Assembly: GCA_021272315.1 (NCBI GenBank)
Contig: JAJSLI010000140.1
Span: forward strand, 1-64,000
Length of the DNA: 64,000 nucleotides
DNA from: Methylacidiphilales bacterium
GTDB taxonomy: Bacteria > Verrucomicrobiota > Verrucomicrobiia > Methylacidiphilales > UBA1321
Reading direction: 5' to 3'
Shown here: one piece after another, positions 57,483 to 64,000 of the stretch
How the letters are laid out: each line of letters begins with the position of its first letter
How positions within the stretch are numbered: position 1 is the stretch's first letter
Translations under genes and position numbers: made by a program
The notes under the pieces: generated by a model
Databases searched by the model: none
Told to the model about the DNA's origin: nothing
Seen by the model: the letters and a program-made list of their open reading frames with translations, nothing else

Positions 57483-58236
57483 AATCGCCGTAGGTGGTGG
57501 GTTGGAAGCCGCGCTTGAGGGAGGCACGGAGGATTTGATCAATCTGCCGCCGGATCAACGGAAACTCAAGATCGCGCGGATGGAGGCTGAGGCGGACCAA
57601 ACTGGTGTCGCGCAGGCGTCCGTAAAGGTGCTTGTTCCAGATGCCGGAGGCGAGGCGTCGCCACGAGGCGCGGGTGCTGTAACAGAGTGATTGCGACGCG
57701 ACCAGGCGGTTGACGCCGGGCAGCAGCGGGATGATTTCTCTCAGGCTGTTGGTATAGGCGAAGCCGAGTTCGGCGAGGAGATTGGTCAGTCCGGGGGCCA
57801 TGAGCCAGGCCGGCGCAATGAAACCACCGGCGCGCCAGCCCTGTGAGGCAAAAAGCGCGCGGCCCCGTTCCAGGCGCAGGCGGGCGGTCGCGGGTGGCAG
57901 GTCGAGGAACTCGGCTTCCCTGCTGGTGTAGAGGCGGGTCCAAAAAAGGGTGGAGAGTTTTTCGGGCGGCGATTCCCGGCGGTCGTGAAAGTAGCCGTGC
58001 AGGACGATTTCGTGGCCCTGCCCCTGCCATGCGGTGACGGCGTCGCAGAAGGCCGGATCCTGTGTGACCGGCCCCTGGTGATGGAACTCCGGGACGACGA
58101 GGATGCTGCTGTGGGCGATGCCGTACCCGGCGAGAAAGGCGATCTGTTCCGCGACCGCGGCGTTCGAGCCGGGATGGGCGTCATGGAGCGAGACGATGAG
58201 CGATTTGGCGGGTGAGTCCGGCACGCGCCGGATCAT
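57469..58236 (-). CDS. polysaccharide deacetylase-family (DUF2334-like) protein
   Basis: 'SLIVSLHDAHPGS', 'GHEIVLHGYFHDRR', 'GGFIAPAWLM'. Confidence 0.75.
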   Translation of the reverse strand: MIRRVPDSPAKSLIVSLHDAHPGSNAAVAEQIAFLAGYGIAHSSILVVPEFHHQGPVTQDPAFCDAVTAWQGQGHEIVLHGYFHDRRESPPEKLSTLFWTRLYTSREAEFLDLPPATARLRLERGRALFASQGWRAGGFIAPAWLMAPGLTNLLAELGFAYTNSLREIIPLLPGVNRLVASQSLCYSTRASWRRLASGIWNKHLYGRLRDTSLVRLSLHPRDLEFPLIRRQIDQILRASLKRGFQPTTYGDYVTR

Positions 58237-58273
58237 AACATCCGCGAGGTGCCGTTTGTCGAGGAGCGGCTTG

Positions 58274-60544
58274 TCAGGCCAGATACGCATCCAACGCTTG
58301 GTCCCAAGCCTGATGGAGCGCGGCCACATCCCAGGCCAATTCGCGGGGCGCGGCACCGGAGATACTGACGGTGAGCTTGTCGCCACCGACGGTGCCAATG
58401 CGGCGGGCGGGCACGCCGTGAAGTTCGAGAAGAGAAGTCAGCGCGGAGGCATTCTCGGGGCAGGTTGTGACGAGGGCGCGGCTCTGCGATTCGCCCAAGA
58501 GGAGGGCGTCAAGACGACTGTAGGGTAGGTCGAGTTGGATGACAGCGCCGATTGGTTTCGCTCCGCTGATGGCGCATTCAGCCAGCGCGACGAGGAGGCC
58601 GCCTTCGGCGAGATCATGGGCACTGCGGATTTCGCCGAGGCGGATGGCGGCGCGGACCGCCTCGTGAAGTTTCTTCTCGCGCTCGAGATCCAGTTCGGGC
58701 GGGCGGCCCCGCTTGAGGCCGTGGGCTTCGCGGAGATAGAGGCTGGCTCCGAGTTCCTCGCCAATACTGCCGACCGCAGGACCACCGACGAGGAAGATGA
58801 TGTCGCCCTGATTCTGGAAATGGGAGGGAGTGATGTGCTTCGGATCGCGGATCAGGCCGACGATGGCGACGGTGGGCGTCGGATCAATGGGCCCGGCGGG
58901 TGATTGGTTATAGAGGCTGACGTTGCCGCCGGTCACGGGAATGTCGAAGGCGCGGCAGCCTTCGGCGAGGCCGTCGACGGCCTGCTGCAACTGGTAGAAA
59001 TTTTCCGGGTTGTGCGGGTTGCCGAAGTTGAGGTTGTCGGTCAGGGCGAGCGGTTCCGCGCCGGTCATGGCGAGGTTGCGGGCGCATTCAGCAACGGCGA
59101 TGAGGGCGCCGAGCTTCGGTTCCAGCGCGACGTAGTGGGCGTTGCAATCGACCGAGGCGGCGAGGTATTTCCAGGAGTTTCCGCCGGTGGGGACGCGCAC
59201 GACGGCGGCATCGCTGCCGGGCGCGGTGACGGTGCCGACGCGGACCATGTGATCGTACTGGCGGTAGACCCAGCGTTTGGAGGCGAGGTCGGGCGAGGCA
59301 AGAAGCTTCGGCAAGAGCGCGGTGAGGTCGGCCTCGGGCAGCGCGGCGAGGTCAAGCTTCTGGCGCCGGTTGAGGTCGGCGGGGCGGCGGGCGTCGCGTT
59401 TGTAGAGGGGCGCTTCGTCGGCGAGTTTCTTTGCCGGGATTTCGGCGACGGTGACGCCGTGGTTCTTGACGCGCATGAAGCCGTCGTCGGTGACGCGGCC
59501 AATGTGGGCGCAGGGGAGGTCCCACTTCTTGAAAATTTCGGTAACGGTTTTTTCGTGGCCCCGGCGGACGATGATGAGCATCCGCTCCTGCGATTCGGAG
59601 AGCATGATTTCGTAGGGCGTCATGCCCGGTTCGCGCTGCGGGACGAGGGCGAGGTCGATCTCGATGCCGCTGTTGCCCCGGCTCGCGGTTTCGCAGGTCG
59701 AACAGGTCAGCCCTGCAGCGCCCATGTCCTGCACACCGACGACGGCTTCGGGGTGCTGGAAGAGTTCGAGGCAGGCCTCAAGGAGAAGTTTCTCAATGAA
59801 CGGATCGCCGACCTGGACGGCGGGGCGGTCGGCCTTCGAGTCCTCAGTGAGGTCGCGCGAAGCGAAGGCGGCCCCGGCAAGGCCATCCCGTCCGGTGCGC
59901 GCCCCGACATAAAAGACGGGATTGCCCGCGCCGGTGGCCGCGCCACGGCGGATTTCGTTGGTTTTAAGCGTGCCGAGACAGAAGACATTCACCAGCGGGT
60001 TGCCGTCGTAGGAGGCGTCGAAATAGATTTCACCGCCCACTGTTGGAACTCCAATGCAGTTGCCGTAATGGGCGATGCCCGAGACGACGCCGGAGAGAAG
60101 GCGGCGGTTGGCCGCGGCATTGGGCGCACCGGGCCGGATGTCGCCGAAACGGAGCGAATTGAGCAGGAAGACGGGGCGCGCGCCCATGGTGAAGATATCC
60201 CGCAAAATGCCGCCGACGCCGGTGGCCGCCCCTTGGAACGGTTCGACCGCGCTGGGATGATTGTGCGATTCCATCTTGAAGGCGACGCCCCAGCCGTCGC
60301 CGATGTCGATGACCCCGGCGTTTTCCTCGCCGGCCTTGACCAGGACGCGCGGGCCGATGGTGGGAAACTTGCGGAGTTCAAGGCGTGAATTTTTGTAGGA
60401 ACAGTGCTCGCTCCACATCACGGAAAAGATGCCGAGCTCGGTGAAGTTGGGTTTGCGTCCGAGGATTTCCACGACGCGCCGGTATTCCTCGGGCGTGATG
60501 CCGTGCTTGGCGATAAGTGCGGGCGTGATGGCGGGATCAGGCAT
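58274..60544 (-). CDS. purL: phosphoribosylformylglycinamidine synthase large subunit
   Basis: '[43 protein letters not shown]', '[29 protein letters not shown]', 'VQDMGAAGL'. Confidence 0.97.
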   Translation of the reverse strand: MPDPAITPALIAKHGITPEEYRRVVEILGRKPNFTELGIFSVMWSEHCSYKNSRLELRKFPTIGPRVLVKAGEENAGVIDIGDGWGVAFKMESHNHPSAVEPFQGAATGVGGILRDIFTMGARPVFLLNSLRFGDIRPGAPNAAANRRLLSGVVSGIAHYGNCIGVPTVGGEIYFDASYDGNPLVNVFCLGTLKTNEIRRGAATGAGNPVFYVGARTGRDGLAGAAFASRDLTEDSKADRPAVQVGDPFIEKLLLEACLELFQHPEAVVGVQDMGAAGLTCSTCETASRGNSGIEIDLALVPQREPGMTPYEIMLSESQERMLIIVRRGHEKTVTEIFKKWDLPCAHIGRVTDDGFMRVKNHGVTVAEIPAKKLADEAPLYKRDARRPADLNRRQKLDLAALPEADLTALLPKLLASPDLASKRWVYRQYDHMVRVGTVTAPGSDAAVVRVPTGGNSWKYLAASVDCNAHYVALEPKLGALIAVAECARNLAMTGAEPLALTDNLNFGNPHNPENFYQLQQAVDGLAEGCRAFDIPVTGGNVSLYNQSPAGPIDPTPTVAIVGLIRDPKHITPSHFQNQGDIIFLVGGPAVGSIGEELGASLYLREAHGLKRGRPPELDLEREKKLHEAVRAAIRLGEIRSAHDLAEGGLLVALAECAISGAKPIGAVIQLDLPYSRLDALLLGESQSRALVTTCPENASALTSLLELHGVPARRIGTVGGDKLTVSISGAAPRELAWDVAALHQAWDQALDAYLA

Positions 60545-60557
60545 GGTACGGATGGAA

Positions 60558-61115
60558 TTAATTTCTGAGGACACCGTATCGGGCCCTTTGCTCGCGAAAT
60601 CCGATTTTTGGGCGCGGAGTTTCCGGCGGGGGCTGAAGCAGCGGCAGGAGTTTCTGATAAATATCGCGCAAGGCAGCGTTGTGCTGGAGCAATGTTTTGT
60701 CGATTTCAGCCAATCGCTTCAGGATGGTTTCATTGGCTGCCAACACTTCGCGCTGCTGGATGAAGGCGCGTACAATATAGACGCTCATAGCAACAGCTTG
60801 GGGACTGTTCAAGACGTTGGCCGCCATGATGGCGCCATGCTCGGTGAAGGCGTAAGGGAGGTATTTTTGGTGTTGGCCGTGTCTTAAGGTCACAAATTGT
60901 GACCTTAAGATTTTAAGCGCATCTACTTCATCCGCAGTAAGTTGGAACATGAAATCTGATGGAAATCGCTCCAAATTGCGTTTAACTTGCTGATTAAGTT
61001 GCTTGGTTTCTATGCCATATAACTTAGCCAAGTCTGAAGCCAAAATGATCCGCTGACCTCTGATCGTGTGAATCAGTGATAGAATATTTTGAGTGGGAAG
61101 GGAAGAATCGGACAT
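60558..61115 (-). CDS. ORF6N-domain (phage-type DNA-binding) protein
   Basis: '[101 protein letters not shown]'. Confidence 0.93.
   Translation of the reverse strand: MSDSSLPTQNILSLIHTIRGQRIILASDLAKLYGIETKQLNQQVKRNLERFPSDFMFQLTADEVDALKILRSQFVTLRHGQHQKYLPYAFTEHGAIMAANVLNSPQAVAMSVYIVRAFIQQREVLAANETILKRLAEIDKTLLQHNAALRDIYQKLLPLLQPPPETPRPKIGFREQRARYGVLRN
60883..60909. repeat. 27-bp palindrome inside ORF6N gene: CTTAAGGTCACAAATTGTGACCTTAAG
   Basis: Perfect apart from the central base. Confidence 0.9.
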
Positions 61116-61120
61116 ATTTT

Positions 61121-61147
61121 TTTAAGGTCGCAATTTGCAACCTTAAA
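61121..61147. repeat. 27-bp near-palindrome directly upstream of ORF6N start: TTTAAGGTCGCAATTTGCAACCTTAAA
   Basis: One mismatched pair; 21/27 identical to 60883-60909. Confidence 0.9.
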
Positions 61148-61158
61148 CGTTTGAAAAG

Positions 61159-61869
61159 TTAACCCGCCCGGGCCAGCGCTTCGCCTTGGCTGGCGAAGAT
61201 GGAGGTGAAGAGGCCAAGGCCGTCGTCGCTGCCGAGGATTTTTTCCGAGGCGCGTTCCGGGTGGGGCATCAGGCCGAGGACGTTGCCGGCGCGGTTGGTG
61301 ATGCCGGCGATGTGCCGCTGCGATCCATTCGGATTGGCGGCGGGGGTGTTGCGGCCCTGGGCATCGCAGTAGGTGAAAAGGACCTGCTTGTGTTGGAAGA
61401 GGGAATCGAGAGTCGCCTCGTCGGCGACGTAGTGGCCTTCGCCGTGCGCGATGGGGAGGCGCAGAACCTGTCCGGCGAGGTAATCGCGGGTAAAGCGGCT
61501 GGCCGGGTGCTCAACGCGCACCGGGATCGCCTCGCAGCGGAAATGGAGACTGGCGTTGCGGATGAGAATCCCGGGGAGAAGTCCCGCCTCGCATAGAATT
61601 TGGAACCCGTTGCAGATGCCAAGGACGGTCTTGCCTTGGGCAGCGGCCTTTTTTACCGCGGGCATGATGGGCGAGAAGCGGGCGATGGCGCCGCAACGGA
61701 GGTAATCGCCATAGGAGAAACCGCCGGGTAGAACGACAGCGTCGGCACCATTGAGCGAGGTCGCCTTGTGCCAGACATAGGCGGCTTCCTGCATCAGGAC
61801 GTTCTGGAGGACGTGGAGAACGTCCTGGTCGCAGTTGGAACCGGGAAATTGAATGACAGCCCAGCGCAT
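61159..61869 (-). CDS. purQ: phosphoribosylformylglycinamidine synthase glutamine amidotransferase subunit
   Basis: '[17 protein letters not shown]', '[25 protein letters not shown]', '[22 protein letters not shown]', '[11 protein letters not shown]'. Confidence 0.97.
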   Translation of the reverse strand: MRWAVIQFPGSNCDQDVLHVLQNVLMQEAAYVWHKATSLNGADAVVLPGGFSYGDYLRCGAIARFSPIMPAVKKAAAQGKTVLGICNGFQILCEAGLLPGILIRNASLHFRCEAIPVRVEHPASRFTRDYLAGQVLRLPIAHGEGHYVADEATLDSLFQHKQVLFTYCDAQGRNTPAANPNGSQRHIAGITNRAGNVLGLMPHPERASEKILGSDDGLGLFTSIFASQGEALARAG

Positions 61870-61871
61870 GG

Positions 61872-62288
61872 TTATTTCTTTCGGGCTTTTTTAGACTTGG
61901 TGGTCTTGACGGACGGCTTGACGACCTTCTTGGGCTTGGTCGATTTCGTTTTTTTAGCCGCCTTCCCCTTCTTAACCTTGGACGCCTTGGCCTTTTTTAC
62001 GGCTTTGCGTGGCAGTGGCGACTTTTTCAGGGCAGTAGGAGTGCCGACTTCGAGAGTGAGCGCATAGTCTTCGATAACCGGGTTGGAGAGGAGGTCCTTG
62101 CAGATGGTTTCGAGCTGGGCCCGGGTGGCTTTGACATCGGTGGTGTCGAGTTCGAGTTCGATGAATTTGCCGACGTGGGCCTGTTTGACGGCGGAGACGC
62201 CGAGATGCTGGATGGCGCGCTGGACGGCGTCGCCTTGGGGGTCGAAAATGCTGGCGCGTGGCCGGACGATGACTTGGGCTCGGATCAT
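61872..62288 (-). CDS. purS: PurS subunit with Lys/Ala-rich C-terminal tail
   Basis: '[44 protein letters not shown]...[16 protein letters not shown]' then '[46 protein letters not shown]'. Confidence 0.92.
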   Translation of the reverse strand: MIRAQVIVRPRASIFDPQGDAVQRAIQHLGVSAVKQAHVGKFIELELDTTDVKATRAQLETICKDLLSNPVIEDYALTLEVGTPTALKKSPLPRKAVKKAKASKVKKGKAAKKTKSTKPKKVVKPSVKTTKSKKARKK

Positions 62289-62365
62289 GGTTTAGTTCTA
62301 TCGTCTTTAGCCGGGGTGGGAAGAATTTTTAACGGAACTCCTGCGGAGGGCGGTACATCTCTTGG

Positions 62366-63142
62366 ATGCGAAACATTACTGTCGCCCTCCAGGACAAAAG
62401 TCTCCCTGTTGGAGTTGAAGGGAATTTGATACAAGACGGCATGTCACTGGAAAAAAGAGAGTTTCTGATTCGGGGCGAAGACGGGAAGGAGTACGGTCCC
62501 GCGGGGCTGGAGGAACTTCGCGAGTGGGTCCGGGAGAACCGCGCCGGGCTGGGATCGTTCGTGCGGCTTGATGAGTCGGGAGCGAACTGGGAGCCATGGC
62601 AGCATTACCCGGAACTGGTGGCGCTGGCGGCCGAGGCGCAGGCTTCCCGTTCGGCTCCGGGTGCGGCTGTATTAACGATTGCGCCACTGGGTCGCCGGAT
62701 ACTGGCTGGGGTGGCTGATGTGATTCTGAGCTACATCCTCGCCGTGCCGATTATCGTTGTTGTCTTTATCGTTTTATTTCTGAAGGTTCCGAGTTTGCAG
62801 GCGCAAATGCTCCAGTTTTATTTGCACCCGCAAACAACGGTTCCGGAGCCGCTGTTATCTTACTTGGTAGCGGTCTATTACATGATTTTCTACCCGGTCC
62901 TGACGTTGTACATGGTGGGGTTTCATGTCGTGCACGGCCAGACGCCGGCCAAGGCGTTGATGCATCTGCGGGTGGTGGGGCCGGGAGGCGGCAAACCGCC
63001 GTTCGGCAGATTGCTGCTGCGCGGGTTGATCTTTTCCCTGTCGGTCTACCTTGACTTTTTTCCGATGCTTTACGTGTTGCTCAATCCGCACCGGCGGGCG
63101 TTTCACGATTACGCGGCGGATACGTGCGTGGTGGAAGCATGA
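62366..63142 (+). CDS. RDD-family membrane protein with N-terminal GYF_2-like domain
   Basis: 'FLIRGEDGKEYGPAGLEELREWVRENRAGLGSFVRLDESGANWEPW'; 'GRRILAGVADVILSYILAVPI...HGQTPAKALMHLRVV'; start codon uncertain. Confidence 0.8.
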   Translation: MRNITVALQDKSLPVGVEGNLIQDGMSLEKREFLIRGEDGKEYGPAGLEELREWVRENRAGLGSFVRLDESGANWEPWQHYPELVALAAEAQASRSAPGAAVLTIAPLGRRILAGVADVILSYILAVPIIVVVFIVLFLKVPSLQAQMLQFYLHPQTTVPEPLLSYLVAVYYMIFYPVLTLYMVGFHVVHGQTPAKALMHLRVVGPGGGKPPFGRLLLRGLIFSLSVYLDFFPMLYVLLNPHRRAFHDYAADTCVVEA

Positions 63143-63741
63143 AGGGCCCGGGTGCAAAAACGAGCCGGCTGCGGTTGGGAATTTACGGGGGCACATTCGA
63201 CCCGGTACATTCGGGGCACATCCTGTTGGCGCGGGATGCACTGGAGCAGGTGCGGCTCGATGCGGTTCTCTTTGTGCCATGTGCACAGTCACCGTTGAAG
63301 AGGAGCAAGCCGCGCGTTTCGGACGCGCATCGACTGGCCATGTTGCGCCTGGCCCTGAAGGGCGAGTCGCGATTTTGGATCTCGCGCTGTGAGCTGGACC
63401 GGTCGGGTCCGTCCTACGCGGTCGAGACGGCGACAGAGATCGGGGAGGCGTTTCCTCGTGCAACACTTTTTTGGCTGATGGGCGCGGATCAACTGGCGGA
63501 GTTGCCGCGCTGGCATCGTCAGCAGGAACTGGCACGGCGCGTGACGTTTCTGCTCTTCGAGCGGGGCGGGAAGCCGGTGCGTGGGATAAAAGCGAATGTT
63601 CTGGGCTTGCCGCGGCCCCGGCGAGTCGATATATCTGCCACTGAAATTCGTGACCGCGTGAAATCTCGCCTGCCTATTGATTGTTTTGTGCCCGCTCCAA
63701 TCGCGGCTTACATCGAACGGCACCGGCTTTATCGTTCCTAG
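63139..63741 (+). CDS. nadD: nicotinate-nucleotide adenylyltransferase
   Basis: 'LGIYGGTFDPVHSGHILLARDALEQVRLDAVLFVPCAQSPLK', 'FWLMGADQLAELPRWHR', 'ISATEIRDRVK'. Confidence 0.95.
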   Translation: MKGPGAKTSRLRLGIYGGTFDPVHSGHILLARDALEQVRLDAVLFVPCAQSPLKRSKPRVSDAHRLAMLRLALKGESRFWISRCELDRSGPSYAVETATEIGEAFPRATLFWLMGADQLAELPRWHRQQELARRVTFLLFERGGKPVRGIKANVLGLPRPRRVDISATEIRDRVKSRLPIDCFVPAPIAAYIERHRLYRS

Positions 63742-63755
63742 AACTTATTCGATCC

Positions 63756-64000
63756 ATGGCAGAACTCACGCACGCACCACTGTCGGGACTGGAACTGGCC
63801 CGGTGCTGCGTTTCGTTTGCCCAGGACAAGAAAGCGCTCGAACCGGTGATCCTCGATTTGCAAAAGGTGTCGACGATTGCCGATTACCTCGTGATCTGCT
63901 CGGCGCAATCAGAGCCGCAGATCAAGGCGATTGCCAACGGGGTGGAAAAAGCTCTCAAGGACGAGTTTGGGCGTTATCCGCTGGCGGTGGACGGTTTTCC
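63756..64000 (+). CDS. rsfS: ribosome silencing factor (partial, runs off window)
   Basis: 'MAELTHAPLSGLELARCCVSFAQDKKALEPVILDLQKVSTIADYLVICSAQSEPQIKAIANGVEKAL' read from the 3' edge. Confidence 0.9.
   Translation, partial: MAELTHAPLSGLELARCCVSFAQDKKALEPVILDLQKVSTIADYLVICSAQSEPQIKAIANGVEKALKDEFGRYPLAVDGF

Noticed and set aside
58904-60388. 494-aa + strand ORF
   Set aside because: Antisense to purL, no domain logic

Overview
64 kb bacterial chromosomal window; gene content is reminiscent of Verrucomicrobiota/PVC, but that is inference. From left to right it contains: (a) ~0-4.3 kb, a mobile-element remnant with a MobF/TraI-like relaxase-helicase (N-terminus cut by the window edge) and an excisionase-like HTH gene. 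(b) 4.4-21.3 kb, a large accessory region built around a Sec-exported Rhs/YD-repeat protein. The rhs ORF is split by an IS1595-type transposon (6014-8173) with 24-bp TIRs and a perfect 8-bp TSD (CGATTTTG). Joining the TSD restores a continuous ~1133-aa Rhs. This Rhs ends before the usual 'YTG..Y...YRxYxPxxxRWxSxDPxGfpdgxN' core end. That end is instead carried by a separate downstream gene with its own signal peptide and a variable C-terminal 'tip'. Two more paralogous tip genes follow. Each tip gene is followed by an unrelated, signal-peptide-bearing small partner gene, and the two orphan copies are preceded by a fragment of the rhs 3' end. I interpret this as a split-Rhs tip-exchange array with periplasmic immunity-like partners, and it is the best candidate for an undescribed system here. 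(c) 18-21.3 kb, two secreted alpha/beta-hydrolases plus an O-antigen-ligase-like membrane protein. (d) 21.5 kb to the end, mostly ordinary chromosome (ruvC, purH, purM, tRNA-Pro, sensor kinases, nfo, pheS, ribE, sppA, purL/Q/S, nadD, rsfS). It is interrupted by a small defence-like island at 41.8-46.9 kb (dispersed repeats, nucleotidyltransferase pair, NotI-family endonuclease plus D12-class adenine methylase with palindromic operators). An ORF6N-domain gene with paired 27-bp palindromes sits inside the purSQL operon. All family calls come from reading the sequence; no database searches were run.
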